Source: Lineolata rhizophorae
Taxonomy: Eukaryota; Ascomycota; Dothideomycetes; Lineolatales; Lineolataceae
Direction: 5' to 3'
DNA length: 64,000 nt
Assembly: GCA_010093515.1 (NCBI GenBank)
Contig: MU001694.1
Span: 192,964 to 256,963 of the forward strand
A program made the position numbers and the translations under genes. The notes below the pieces were generated by a model that saw nothing but the letters and a program-made list of their open reading frames with translations, did not search any database and had not been told where the DNA came from. Each line of letters begins with the position of its first letter. Position 1 is the stretch's first letter. Shown in pieces: positions 9,888-23,000 of this stretch.

Positions 9888-11314
9888 TTACTTCTGATTA
9901 TTAATAACCACCACCACGGCGACCACGACGGCGATAACAATGACAATGAGAATGCAGATGAGCAGGCACCACCACTTCTTCCTGTTCCTCGACCGGGCCT
10001 TGACGATGGCGCCCCCGATCTCATCGTTCGCCTTCGTCACGTTCTCGTTGACCTCCTCGCCCTTCTGCACGATGTTCTGGACCAGCGGCTCCTGCTCCTG
10101 CACCAGCACGTCCAGGTCCTGGAACAGCTCGGCCAGCTCGATCATGTCGCGCTCGATCTTCTGGATCGCGTCGTGCCGCGCCCGCACGTTGTGCAGCGTC
10201 GACTGCGCCTGCTGGGTGCGCGACGACGAGAGCAGCTGTTAAAAGAAGGGGCGAATCGCGTGCCCGCGCGTCAGCCTGGCTTCATCCTTGAACCCGAGCC
10301 CTGAACTACTACCCCACTCCCTCTACTCCCCCCAACCAAAAAGGCCAAAAAAAAAAAAAAATAGAAAAAGGGGGTCAAAACTCACCGCCTGCTGAAAGAT
10401 CTGCGTGCTCGGGTCCTCGCACGCCTGCCTGACCTCCTCGTCCGTGGCCTCGGGCCTAACGATGCGATACTGGCGCGCCTGCATCTCCTGGACCAAGCGG
10501 CGAAAGTCCGAGTCGATGCGCTGGTAGTCGTTGATGGCCTTCTTGAGGCGGCGGTCGACGCGGCCCACCTGGGGCGCGTTGCGCGGGCTGCCGCTGTCGG
10601 GCGACGACTTGACCTTCTTGACCCGGGCCGAGAGCGCCCGGTACGCGTTCATGAGCGTCGCCCCCTGCGACTCGATCCGCCGCGTGTTGGCCACGTTGTC
10701 GTCGTTGGCGTACATCTTGTGGGCGTCGCGGAGGGCCGACAGGTCGGATTCGAGCGTGTCGAGGGCGTGGTCGATGGAGCTGCATTCGTCGAGGATGGCG
10801 TTGGGGTTGTGCTGGGAGCGCATTTCGAGTTGGCCGTCTGGGAGAGGAAGAGGTTAGCCTTTTGGTTTGGAGGTTTGGCGGTCTGGAAATGGGTAGCGGA
10901 CGAGGTAGAGAGGAGATAGGTGAGGCGGCGAGCGCGTGGTGCTGCTCCCGCCGCACATGTGCTTCTCATCGACCGTGACACCAATGCCATGCGCGTCTTG
11001 TGTACTCCATCCACACGCAGCGCGCGTACACTCGAATGACGTGCATCCGAAGAGGCCACTCATTCAAGTAACCGGGGCAAAAAAAAAAAATCGACGAAAA
11101 TCGGGGCCGACTCACGTCCGCCATAGCTTCCACCACCGTAGCCACCACCGCCGTAGCTGTCGTCGGCATCGCGCTGGTCGTAAGGGTTCCCGCCGCCGCC
11201 ATAGCCGCCGCCACCGTAACCACCGCCTCCGCTGTAGTTATCGCTGTAGCCGCCACCGCCACTGCTGCTGAACCCACCGCCGCCGTAGCTGTGGTCGTCC
11301 TGTCGTCGCGCCAT
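9888..11314 (-). CDS. sso1: Plasma-membrane syntaxin (Sso1/Sso2-type Qa-SNARE)
   Basis: Exons 11314-11116, 10837-10386 and 10235-9888 close in phase and give 332 residues. Residues 1-66 are an unusual Gly/Tyr/Ser-rich leader. Residues about 75-217 are the helical Habc regulatory region (ILDECSSIDHALDTLESD through RRLVQEMQARQYRI). The SNARE motif runs from about 228 to 290 (ARHDAIQKIERDMIELAELF, then QDLDVLVQEQEP), with the zero-layer Gln in ELFQDL. A Lys/Arg patch (ARSRNRKK) and a C-terminal 22-residue transmembrane segment rich in Ile/Val follow, ending NNQK. As a Qa-SNARE it should pair with a Sec9-type Qbc and Snc-type R-SNARE to fuse secretory vesicles at the hyphal tip. Intron 2 contains a run of 15 A. 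The Gly-rich leader is discussed under findings. Confidence 0.93.
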
Positions 11315-14031
11315 GGAGAAGGCGAGAGTCAGTCGGGAATGCGCGCGAAGGCGGCGATGTGAATTGGATCGAGGGAGGGGAATCGATCGGTGGATGGGAC
11401 CAAAGCACGCGCAGAAGGAAACGCGAAGAAAAGGTAGAGGTCTCCCAATCGGGCGGGCGATCGAAGCCCAGTGGTCACACCGGCGAGCGATGTGTAGGTA
11501 CAATGGACTCGAAACCCAACCAGGGGCGAGACGAGTGGATGAGAGGAGTGGGGAAGAATTGGGGGGGAGGGGTGTTGGGGAAAAGGGTCCAGCTCGCGTC
11601 CCGCTTCCGCCGAGAGAGAGAGAGAGAGTCTGAATCTCTGGGCAGCGGGCAGCGGGCAGCGGGCAGAGCGGAACCCGAGAGGAAGAGACAGGGAGCGCGA
11701 AAGATGCGACGCGTGCGGATGTGCTACAATGCTAATGCCCTTCGCCGCCGCCTGATGCGGACCCAAGGTAATGGTGAAGGTGTACTCACGCTCATGCTGA
11801 AACCGGATACGTGTGGTGGTGTTTGTTATGGAAATGCCGCCGCGACCACTCCTGATGGGAGAGAGCTAGGGTTTCTGGACGGGCCGTTCGCGAGACGCTT
11901 TGGGGGGGAGGAGAAGCGCAGCGAAAAGGGGGGGACGGGCGTATCAGGTGTCGAGTTGCGGCGTGCGCGCGCCCTTGGTAGTCGTCGCAAGTTGCGTCGG
12001 CGCGACGTTAGAAGAAGGTTTAGTTTGTATTTTGGGTTTTTTCTGGGCGACGGAAGAAGGGAAGATGCGAGACGAAGATAAAAGTCGAGAGCCACGCTGG
12101 GGGATGCTCGAGAAGAAAAAGGCTGCTGGGCGTGGAATTGTACGAGTCGTACTCTGGGGTGGCCAGGGCGGCGGCAACCAACAGGACAGCCAGGCCGGGG
12201 GGGGGCTGAGATGAGCGGCGGAGCGGGTTGCCCGCAGGCTGGCCCAGGCACTTGGCGTCGCAAAGCCGGGGGCTGAGGGCTGGCGCGACTGGCTCGGCCG
12301 CCTCGCCGCCTTCTTTCGCCGGCCGCGACCGAAGCCCCCCGCGGCAGGCCGGCCGCCTGGCAGGCGCCGGTCGCCTCTGCTGAAGGCGCTCGCGACCCGG
12401 TCCCCAGCAGCTCCTGCTCTGCTGTCGAGCGTCGCCGCCTGCCGCGGACCGCGTGCGGCTGTCCGTCGCTTCCTCTTGCTCTACAGGGGCAGCGCCAGAA
12501 GCGGTAGCGAGCTGCGACCACCAACCTCGGACCCGCCAGGGCCCGGGCGCGCGAGCCCCAGGGAACTCCCCGAGGCCCGGCCGGGGGCTCTTCTTGGGCC
12601 AATCCCCGCGCGCGCCAGCTGCACCGCTGCACCCTTTTCACCGCCTCACCTCAGCACCGGCGACGCGGGGCGAACGGGCAGTGGGGGCTATACATAGCAC
12701 GCACACACATAGGTAGTACATACCTACGTCGGCGCCCTGGCCTGTGGCTGACGGCAGGAAAAGTATGCATGCAGACTGCCCATCACCATGTCGCTTGTGT
12801 GTACCTGGCGGATCGCACATGCATACATGTTCCTTTTGAGGGGGTTTTGCCGCGTGTGCTTGGTGCGGGCGAAATATCTGTGTGCTTCCAGTTGCTCTTG
12901 CAGAGGACTCTAGCACTGCACTTACACACTCTACGCGAAAAGAAATGCCAAATCAGGCTCGTGGCGCCACAAATCCCACAAGCGGGGGACCTGATGAACT
13001 ACGCGGTACATATACTGCTTAGCGCCCCGGCTAGTCCATGTGGTCGGCGTAAGCAGTGCAGACTGACTGACAGAGACTGACTGACTGATGGGGACGCCAG
13101 CCGCACGCACTCACATGCGCACTCTCTCCTCAAGTGCCCGTAAGCTTGTTGTTGTTGATGACCTGCGAATTCCGTTGAGAAATGCGATTGTCCCAAAGCA
13201 CGTGCGGAATAGTGCGCGAGCACCCTGCCCACCACCAGCGACATGCCTGTCCCGCCATGTACATATGTACCCCGCGCGAAACTCGCCTTCTCGGACCCGA
13301 GCCGAGCCTGTCCCTCACTCAGCCTTCCATCCGATCCTTCTAGACGCGAGTCTCAGCCGCACCGGGGCAACTAGGATACCCGAACCGCACCCAACCCCAC
13401 CGCCAACCTCTAAAGCGCACCTGCATAGGCTCCCATCGCCAAGTTCGAATCCAGCCTCATCCTCAAGCCGGAAACTTTTTTTGTGCGCGGCGTGCTAGAA
13501 TAGGTAATGCTTGAGAGCCATGGGAGTGCGGGGCTTGAGGCATCCGAAACCCGCTTTTCGGGGCCGCTCAGCCACAACGCGAAACTGAACCGCCACACCA
13601 GCCCTTCGCAAGTAGTGAGCGCCACACCATGTTGCGCAGCCCCATGAGACTGTATGCATTCCCTCGGATCTACACAGACACCTCGACCGGGACAGTCGAT
13701 AATGTCTGAAAGCCAAAGGACCCGCGTAGCGGTTAACAACGAGGAGCTAGCCAATCACGCAACCAGAGTCTTCACTTTGCCTGCAAGTGAGCAGAAGTAG
13801 AACCAACAGGCCGTAAAGAAGGCCGTATTCCCCCACCCATGCTAGTGGTACCGCCCATGCACCCGCCCTTAACCCCAACCCACATGTCCCAACCCAAGCA
13901 AGGAACCACTCTAAGCAAACAAAGGACCTGCGATTGTTGGCCCTCTGACCACTATCCAACCCCTTCCCAACTCCCCACCCTTACAAACATCTACATCGCC
14001 ATCTAGCAGGCACGCGCACACACACACCTCC
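11315..14031. other. Intergenic region upstream of syntaxin
   Basis: 2.7 kb with no supported gene. The first 1.3 kb is GC-rich with a short GA repeat at about 11611-11628 and a threefold GGGCAGC repeat at about 11641-11664, and should hold the syntaxin promoter and leader. Short tandem GACT units occur near 13060-13087 and repeated TACATAC/TACCTAC motifs near 12708-12725. Long frames on the minus strand (11826-12641) are Arg/Pro/Ala-rich and motif-free. The stretch from about 13.4 to 14.0 kb is the 3' flank of the nicotinate phosphoribosyltransferase gene. Confidence 0.5.
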
Positions 14032-16056
14032 TTATCCCCACCGATGCGCCTCGTCCCCGCCCGCCCACGCCTTCTCATGGTATCCCAGCCGCCTCTTCAC
14101 CTCCGCGACCGTCGCCTCGTCTCCCGTATTCTTGCCGATATTATCGCTGATCTTGACGGCCGGTCTGCCGGCAGCCGAGCCAAGCTTGATCACGATGTTC
14201 AGCGGCGTCGACTTGTCGCCCGAAGACTTGCGAGTGAAGTCGTCTGAGCCGCGACACAAAAAGTTCAAAATCAGCACATGTCACATCACGTCAACTCCTG
14301 CAAAAGCCCCGGCCGAGGAAGCCACGTGCCCCGAAGGCTGGGGGAGAAAGAAGGTTCAGAAAGCTGACGTACTAGTCAGAAAAGTGCCGACGCCAAAGCT
14401 CGTCGCGAAGCCCTTCTCCTCGGCCGCCCTCTTGTACTTCAGGCACAGCTCGATGTTCAACGAGTCCGAAAACACAATCACCTTCTTGTCCGCGATGCTC
14501 TCGCCGTCGTAAAAGGCCCTCATCAGCCGCACGAACTCGAGCGGGTCGCCCGAGTCCTGCCGCACGCCCGTGAAGACCTGCGCGTACGACGGCGCCGGCG
14601 GCGCGGCCTCGCCATCTGGCCGCTCCGTTATCGCCTCGATGGGCGGCCGCGTGCCCGAGAGCATGTTGGGCGGCGACCACGAGGTCTCCGAGGCCGAGGA
14701 GGGCGTCGTCGTGGAGGCGCCGGCCATGGCGGCCGTGTAGCGCGGGACGGGCTGGCGGAAGGCCTTGAGGAACGTTTCGGTGCCGTACGTGTCGGTGAGG
14801 GCGATGCCGAGGACCTAGTATTTCAAAGCCGAACCGTGGGCGTTAGCTTTTCCATGCGATATATATATATATATTTGGGCAGGAGCTTCTATTTCGGGTT
14901 CAAGTAGCTCCGCCGAGGCAAAGGAGGGGATCCTCACCCCCTCTCCAAACGTCGCCACCCAGTACCGCAGCGCAATCTCACTGCAACCCTCGTAGTCGTT
15001 CGTGATGGCCGCCACGCCCATGAACCACTCGTGCGCCACGGTGCCCACGGGCGGGACCCCGAACTTCATCGCGAAATGCACATTGCTTGTGCCGGCCAAC
15101 CTGCCCTCCCAGCCTTCGGCGGCGCCCTCGTCCCGCGCCTGCAGCAACCCCCGCAGCACCAATTCCTGCGTCCGGTAGTCGCGCCGCCGGCGGCTGCCGA
15201 ACTCGGAGAAGACGCAGCCGTTGCGCAGCAGTTCGCGGCCCTTGGCCCGCGCGCGGTCCGTTTGGCCGGCGTAGTCCCAGTCCGTGTCGCGGAACTTGAA
15301 GTACGTTTCCGAGATGAGCGCCAGGAGCGGGATCTCGTACAGGATCGTCTCGACCCAGAGGCCCGTCGTGTGCAGCGCGATGTCGCCGAGCTGGTCGTCC
15401 GAGTCGGCGGAGGAGGACGAGGACGAGAGAGGGTGGAAGGAGAGGTGGACTTGCTTGGAGGGCTGGAGGCGGAAGGTCGAGAGGTAGCGGATGTGTTGGT
15501 CCGTTAGGTAGGTGCAGGTTGTTTTTAGGTAGTTCAGTTCGTCGGCGCTTAGGCCGATGTTCGCAAGACCTGCGTTTGGGAGGCATTGAGGTTAGGGATT
15601 CGGAGTCATCGGAAGTAGCTCGAATATGACGTACGGTCGATCTGTTTTTGCAACCACTTGAAGGCGCGGCGCGAGAACTTCATGTCCGGCGTGCGGTTCG
15701 TCAGGTTGTATGTGACCTCTGCGTAACCTTTGCGTAAGTCGTACCGATCCCGCCAGGGTAAACACTGGTGTGCGACCACGCTATGCAACATACCGACATC
15801 AGGGAAGTACTTGAGGACACAACCTGCGCGTAGTGATGATGGTGAGCTATCACCCTTGGCTACTTAAATCGAAAATATGCCAGCGAGACCATACATTGCA
15901 TCGTGAGCTTGTACAGGTCCCTGGCACGGAAAAAAATAATTCGGTCAGCCTTGCGATTCGTCCTACTCAAGTTCAGCGAGGCTAGACTCACGTATCGAGC
16001 AGCGAGAAAACGCCTTCCGGCGTCGGCGCGCCATCTTGGTTCGGTGTCGACTCCAT
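14032..16056 (-). CDS. npt1: Nicotinate phosphoribosyltransferase (NAD salvage)
   Basis: Seven exons (16056-15992, 15920-15895, 15823-15794, 15718-15635, 15569-14938, 14814-14373, 14243-14032) close in phase and give 496 residues. The joined N-terminus reads SLLDTDLYKLTMQCCVLKYF and then PDVEVTYNLTNRTPDMKFSR, the classic start of this family. RQDSGDPLEFVRLM lies at about 363-376, VIFSDSLNIE follows, and GTFLTNDF is created across the last splice. The enzyme makes nicotinate mononucleotide from nicotinate and PRPP with ATP (Preiss-Handler pathway). Fungal homologues are usually about 430-500 residues, so the length is ordinary. A stretch at about residues 305-355 (PSSASETSWSPPNMLSGT and on) is a low-complexity insert. 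Two exons are only 26 and 30 nt. It is divergent from spt5. Confidence 0.95.
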
Positions 16057-16557
16057 TGGCTGTTTCAGTTTCTAGTGGCGGGCGGTGGAAAGGAAACGGA
16101 AGGAACGCATAATGAAGAGAGAACTTCCAAGCTGAAAGGAATTTTCTACAAGCGATTGGGGTGGTGGGCTGCCCGGTGAATGTTTTCATCAATGGTCACA
16201 GCTCCCGCGGTTGAAAGAGCTCTTGCGACTTGGCGGGGCACGTGGGGTAGGATGTTGGCGTTTCCTAGCGGCTTGGAGGCCAAGACCTATACGGAGCACC
16301 ATGGTTTGCTAGCTCTTCACGTGATGACGCACATCCACTGGCGAGCACTGCGGGCAGCGGACTAACTGTTTCGCCGCCAGAGCTCCTGTACGCCCGACAC
16401 CTCGCGTCAAAGGGCTGGCATTCTGACAATCGCATCCACCACCGCTCTTTCTTCGTCCCAGCGACCCCACCACTACCTCTCTTCCTTTTGTCGTCTCAGC
16501 GACTCCTCCGTCTTTCTCCCTCGTTCTCCGCGCCGGTCTACCGCAGCTGCGCCCGCC
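16057..16557. promoter_or_regulatory. Divergent promoter region of npt1 and spt5
   Basis: 501 bases lie between the two start codons. The side next to spt5 is CT-rich (CTCTCTTCC and CTTTCTCCC tracts). No TATA box is obvious. Use as a shared promoter is inferred from the head-to-head layout. Confidence 0.4.
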
Positions 16558-19500
16558 ATGGCAGACTTCCTCAACCAGCCTCTCGCCGACGATTCGGGTT
16601 CGGAGGACGACGACTTCAACCCGGCGCCCGCAGTGGAGTCGGACAACGACGACGTCGGTGACGAGTCCGATGTCGACGGCCAGCCCGTCAAGTCCGAGGC
16701 GCCGCAGCGCAAGGTCAACGAGGACGCGTACGACGATGACGACGGGGAGCCGCCCGTGAAGCGTCGCGCAGCCCAGAACGCCAACGAGGATGAAGACGCT
16801 AATGGCGACGAGGATGAGGATGCGCATGGCGAGGAAGACGAAGAAGGCGACGGAGAAGATCTTGGTGAAGACGATGATGAAGAGGACGAAGAAGACGAGG
16901 AAGAAGTTCAAGTATGTGTGATGCTCTAGCTGCCTTTGGTCGCCATTCCTTTTCGGCGCCGCGCGCTTCGCCCATGGCGCATGCGAAGCTACAGTGCGTG
17001 CTAACGAATACCAGGGCCACCGCCGCAAGAGGGCAAAGCGCGACGCCCGTCTCCAATTCATTGATGTGGAAGCCGAAGTCGACGACGAGGAAGAAGAAGA
17101 CGAGGCTGAAGATGATGAGCTGCCCGACGAGACGCATCCCGATGACCTCTTGGATACCGCCGGTGCCGAGAATGACGATCGTCGCCACAGGGAGCTGGAC
17201 CGCCAGCGAGAGCTTGCGGCGAGCATGGATGCGGAGAAGCAGGCGCAAGCGCTCAAAGAGAAGTACGGTCGTAGTCGCGGCGCCGCGGCCGACTCCGTCG
17301 TTGTCCCGCAACGACTCTTGCTCCCCAGCGTCAATGACCCCCGCATTTACGGCGTTAAGTGCAAGCCTGGTAAAGAGAGGGAGGTTATCTTCAGCATCAC
17401 TAAGAGGATCGAATCGAAGAAAGACTCCAAAGACCCCTACAAGATCGTGTCAGCCTTCGAACGTGGTGGCACTTCTATGGCAGGATACATCTATGTTGAA
17501 GCTTGGAGCAAGGATGACGTATACGCAGTTTTGGACAACTCGTTGTATGTCTACCCTCGGACGAAGTGCGAGCTTATCGACATCAAGGAGATGCCGGACC
17601 TGTTGAGGGTTCAGAAGACCAAAATGCTGGAACCTGGCATGTACGTCCGCATCAAGAAGGGCTTGTACGCTGGTGACTTGGCGCAAGTCAACGAAGTCGA
17701 AACCAACGGCTTGCAAGTGGAAGTGCGCATCGTGCCGCGCCTCGACTATGGCGCGAACGAAGACCTTCAATCGACCCAGCACCAGGCTGGCGGAGAGAAA
17801 CGCAAGCGAGCACCGGGCTTCATGACCAGTGCTGCTACGGTCAACCGCCCTCCTCAACGCCTGTTCAGCGAATCGGAAGCGAGGAAAAAGACTTCGCGCC
17901 TTCTCCAGCCGGTGTCATCACTTTCCGGCAAAACGTTCCAGTATATGGGAGACACCTACGTGGATGGCTTCCTCGTGAAGGAACTCAAGATCCAGCACTT
18001 GGAAACAGAAAATGTTGAACCAACTTTGGAGGAAGTCAGCAAATTTGCTGCCGGTGATAATGATGGAACAGAAAACCTGGACCTCTCCGCACTCCAAGCA
18101 ACGTTGAAATCCAAGACTGCCGCTGCTAACTACCTCCCTGGAGACAATGTTGAGATTTTCCAAGGCGAGCAGGCGGGTATTAAGGGCAAAGCTAAAACGG
18201 TCAATGGAGACATTGTCGCACTTGAGGTCGACGAAGGCCAAATGAAGGGTCAGACCGTCGAAGCTCCCGCCAGGATTCTGCGCAAGCGTTTCAGGGAAGG
18301 CGATCATGTAAAGGTTATTGGTGGCAGTAAGTACCAAGATGAGGTTGGCATGGTCGTTCGTATCAAGGAAGATAGAGTCACTTTCTTGTCGGACGCGACC
18401 AATGCAGAAGTTACGGTTTTCAGCAAAGATCTGAGGGAGGCGGCCGATACTGGTGGCAAGGTTGCTACCGCTAAATACGGCATTACGGATCTCGTTCAAC
18501 TTGAGTAAGTGCCGGATCTCTATCCACTGCTAAGGTCGCCACTAATGGCATTATAGCTCCGCAACTGTTGGTCTCGTTGCCAAGATTGATCGGGAAACCA
18601 TTCGTGTCCTGGACCAGAACAACAATATGCGTACTCTACTACCATCGCAGATCGTGGACACAATCGATACCAGGAAGAAACCCGTGGCCACAGATCGTGA
18701 TGGGTCAGAAATTCAAGTTGGCGATCTGGTTAAGGAGTTTGGTGGCGAACAGAAGCATGGCGAGGTGTTCCACATCTACCGCAACTATATCTTCTGTGCT
18801 GCCCGCGCCCATCGCGAGAACATGGGATACTTCGTTCTTCGACCCCAAAACTGCAGCGTTTTTGCCACAGCAACTGGAAGCAAGAATCGCGGTATGGACT
18901 TGTCCAAGATGAATCCAGAATTGATGAAGAACAAACCTCCCGGAGCTAGCATGATGCCGCCACCTCGACCCAGGGGTCCCGATAGATTGATGGGCAAGAC
19001 GGTTAGCATTCGGCGCGGTGCTTACAAGGGACTCTTAGGCCGTGTCGTCGACACGACTGACGACCACGCCCGCATTGAGTTGATGAGCAGGAAGGCGCCT
19101 CTTTCGCTGCCGAAGGACTATTTAGTCGTTAAAGATCCAGTGACTGGCCAGACGATCGACATTGGCAAGAGTACTCCCCGTCGTCCTGGCCCCGCGGACG
19201 CCGGTCCCCGCTACGGCGGCCATACCCCCATGCGCACACCTGGATTCAACGGCAGTTCTAGCGGTGGCTGGTCTGGCAGCCGTACCCCCATGGGCGGCGC
19301 CGCGTCTGGTGGCCGCACTCCCGCTTGGACTGGAGGAGGCGACGGCGGCCGTACGCCCGGCTGGGGCGGTAATTCTGGCGGCAGGACTCCCGCCTGGAGC
19401 ATGAGCGGCGGCGGCGGCAGCCGCACGCCCGGCGGCTGGGGCGGCAACGACGGCTCGCGCACTGCTTACGGTGACGGCTCGCGTACTGCGTATGGTGACG

Positions 19501-20090
19501 GCGGCCGCACGGCCTACGGCGGCTGGAGCGGCGGCTCGCGCACCCCGGCGACTTCCCACGGCAGCAGCGGCGGCAGCTACGATGCCGGCAACCGGACGCC
19601 CGCCTGGAGCGGCGGCGCCTCGGCGCCCACGCCGTCCGCCTCGGGCTACTCGGGCTCGCGCACGCCAGCCTACCAGCCCAACTCGCACTCGTCGTCCTCG
19701 CTAGCGCCGCCATCGCACGGCTCCGCGTCCAACAGCAGCAACCCGTGGGCGACGCACTCGGCGCCCACGCCAGGCGCGACCACGGCGCCCACACCCGGCG
19801 CCGCCGGAGCTCCCACACCCTACGACGCGCCCACGCCCGGCGGCTTCAACGCGCCCACGCCTGGCGGCGCCATGGACCATCCGACGCCGCGGTACCCGGG
19901 CGGCAGCGGCGGCGGGCACGGCTTGGGCGGCGGCGGGCACGGCTTGGGCGGCGGCGGCGGCGCATACGGTACGCCGGCGGCGAGCGGAGGAGGCGCGGCG
20001 GCGGCGCCGACCCCGGGCGGGTTCGCGGCGGAGACGCCGGGTGGGTTTGCGGCGGAGACGCCGGCGGGGTTTGCGGATGATGATGAGTAG
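16558..20090 (+). CDS. spt5: Transcription elongation factor Spt5
   Basis: Exons 16558-16911, 17015-18504 and 18557-20090 give 1125 residues. Residues 1-220 are very acidic with a basic patch (RRKRAKRDAR). The NGN domain, which binds Spt4, spans about 225-320 (DPRIYGVKCKPGKEREVIFS; RGGTSMAGYIYVEAW). KOW domains begin near 325 (EPGMYVRIKKGLYAGDLAQV), 493 (PGDNVEIFQGEQAGIKGKAK), 545 (REGDHVKVIGG), 667 (VGDLVKEFGGEQKHGEVFHI) and 759 (MGKTVSIRRGAYKGLLGRVV). From about 825 the C-terminal repeat region carries many SRTP, GGRTPAW and then APTPG units, the sites phosphorylated by Cdk9-type kinases in other eukaryotes. With Spt4 it forms DSIF, clamping RNA polymerase II during elongation. The second intron is only 52 bp. 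The length is close to that of other fungal Spt5 proteins. Confidence 0.96.
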
Positions 20091-23000
20091 GGCGGGGAGA
20101 TAGGGCGGGGGGTTGAGATGGGAGGTGGCGTATTGGGGAGTGATCAGAGAGGAGCGAGCAATGGATGCGGTGGGTGCTCGACGGGTAGTGTGGTCATTGG
20201 GATCTCGGTTGCTTCAGAGGGAATTTGCCTGCGTGTGGGGGTGATGGGTCCGTGGATTTCTCGGTTGGGATGGGAGGACCTTCATGACCTAGGTTTGAGC
20301 ATTCACTAGTTCCTATGCAAAACATGGTCCTAGAGCCCTTGGGGTGGCGTTGCATTATTGTTTCTCAAGACTTTGTATTAAGTTTTTTCTAACTCAATTT
20401 TTCCTTTGCTCTTGGTTTCCTTGCTTGGTTCGAGGCATGCCACCGAGGCGTCGTTGAATTGGCGCGGCTCAAAAAAGGCATCATGAGGCTTTTCTTTGAT
20501 GGCGAGGCAGATGGGACACAGAAGGCGCCCAATAAAACCAAGGCGATGCTTGTACGTTAGATAAGGGTAGGCCAAAAGCGTAATTTTGCTATACCAGCTT
20601 AAACGGTCAGGGCAAGCGTTGGTAATGTTGATGTGAACGATATTAAAATAGAGATGCTTAGAGGACGAACAATGATCATTGACGCGGACGAGGAAGAGGG
20701 AAGAAACAGGGATCAAGTATATTGAGGTCATGGGGAATGCCCGCAAGGCTAAGTAGGAAGCGATGCTACGTCGCGATGCGCGGATTCGTTCGACATGTTC
20801 TGTAGTGATTGGATTGCTTGGAAGTGATATTCCCAGCAAAAAGTTTTCCAACTTTGCATTCTTCCACAATTCCACACCGCTACTCTGTCTAAACTAGTGA
20901 CATTTACTTAGCTTATGGAAAACACGTCGACGTAGACCGGTGAATCATTCCCTCTGCATATAAATCATATGACATCAAGGACCCACCTACTGCAAATAGA
21001 CTACGTTTAACTGGTTAGTAGGGTAGAGCTCAGGAGCACAACATACTTGTTATAAGCACATGTAGGAGCGCGAGAAGCAGAAAAACCGGTGAGACTCAAG
21101 CAGTCACTATGCACAAGGTGCGTACTCTTCACACCATACAGAGTAACGGACACCTCCACCGTCAATATGCAGGCAAACCACTGACGATCGGCCATCTCGG
21201 ACCCCGTCCGAACAGGGACGCTTCATTGGCCGACGGCATTCCCACATATCTCGGGAAACCTGCTGCTCGGAGACTGCACGCAGCTAGCTCGAGCAACGAC
21301 CGCCCAGACGCCGAGAGCCGAGCAGTCCGGGACCAAGCAGGGCCCGCCCGACGAAGCGCGCCAGCGCGCATCCAGCAGCATGCCGACCACGGGCGGACGC
21401 GCAGGATGGCAGATCGTCCGCGCTCTTCAAGCCAGAGCAGGAAAGCGCGCGCATGCGGCGCAGGCACAGGGACATGCACCAATGGGGAGGGGGGGGGGCC
21501 GCGCCAACCAACCAAGCCTGCTCCTATGCGTGGGCCCTAGCCGCCGTCTCGAAAGATTTTCTCCTTGCCCGGCGTACATACATAGCCATCTGCACATCAC
21601 CCGCGCCGGGCCTGTTTTTTTTTTTTGGCTGCAGGCTGCCTCTCGCTTCGAGACCCATGCTTGCGGCACGGCGGTGCGGCCGAGGCAGGCGCGCGCGTTG
21701 ACGCCCGAGACTCCCGAGATGCGACAGTGCGACTGCCGGCCACTGGGAGAATGCATGAGGAGGACGGCGTGGGGCGCTGGCGCCGCAAGCCGTTTCGCCG
21801 CAATGGCTGCGCCGCCCCTCGTGCCGTGCTGCATGAGGCGAGCTGTCTGTCACCTGTCACTTCTCATGGCGGAGGGCGAATTAGAGTCCCAGGCACGGTG
21901 CTAGGTCCTGGAGGGGGGCCCTCGACTGAAGCAGCTCAGGGTCGAGGGAAACGTGGCTGGCCAATAGAAAACCGTGGGCTGGAGGTGCTCCAGTCAAAGG
22001 GGAAGAAAACGAAGGATCTGTCGAGGTGAAACGGGACGAATCGAAGCACGCGAGGGCCTCGATGAAGAATTCACGATGGACGCGGGTCGGTGGGGCTAGG
22101 CAAGGGTTGGAGGGGAGCATTCCATGGCATCGGGCATGCAGCTAGTTAGGTAGCGTGTCGCCGCCGGCTGCAGGGGAAAATCAGTTAGGGTTGGGGCCGG
22201 CACTCGGGTATGCTGAGGTTGCGTGCGACGTTTCTTTGACGGAGTCGAGGGAAGGAAGGGAGAGATGGACGGGAAATAGCCCAATGGGGAAATCGTGGCG
22301 AAAAAGTGTACGACAACAAGGCTATAAGCGTAGGTAGGTAAGTTCTTCGACAGTGCAGACTTAAAGGGAAAGAAAAAGAGAAGAAAAGATGAAAGATTTA
22401 TGGGCCTCTCTCGTCACCAACCACTGCCGCCATGAGAACCCGCTATTTGTTGTTTTCGTTCTCTCTTAAACTCCCGCGCTGGCGCCTCCAGCCAGGCCAG
22501 CCCGCACACACACCGAGCTGTGTTGAGCGCCCATGTTTCCCGCTCTATTCGACGCCCTCTCACTGGCCAAGTAAATGCAGCTCACCTACCTAATACCCCG
22601 TGGAGGGCCCGGTATTCGGTACGGACTAGATATGCGCATGTCAGTCACTCTGCCGCGTGATCCACCCGAAACCCAGGCACAAAACACATACATATGTAAA
22701 AGAGCAAAAGGGGCGTGGTGGAGAGGGGCTGAGGTGAGAGGCGAAGGAGACGATGTGCTAAGCAACCACAGACGCGTGCACACGAGGGAGAGAGCTCGTA
22801 ATCGCTCATGCCCCCCAGCCTGCCCCACGGAGGCCCACCCGACGCCCGCAGGCGGCCGACGAAAGAAACAAGATTGGAAGCCCCGGCAACGGTCGTAGCG
22901 GTTGGCGGTAGATATTCGCAAGGAGCAAACGAGAGTCGCGTGGATGGCTGGCTGAACTGAGCTGGGACCCGACGGCCGATGACCTGTAGGTGCCTAGCAA

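Noticed and set aside
11826-12641. 271-codon minus frame upstream of syntaxin
   Set aside because: Arg/Ala/Pro-rich composition typical of antisense reading of GC-rich DNA; no motif.
13430-13465. TTCGAATCC resembling a tRNA B box
   Set aside because: Flanking bases do not pair into a T stem, and no A box or acceptor stem fits around it.
20378-20875. 165-codon minus-strand frame in lower-GC DNA
   Set aside because: No recognisable motif, no supporting splice structure and no conserved neighbour. AT-richer DNA gives such frames by chance.
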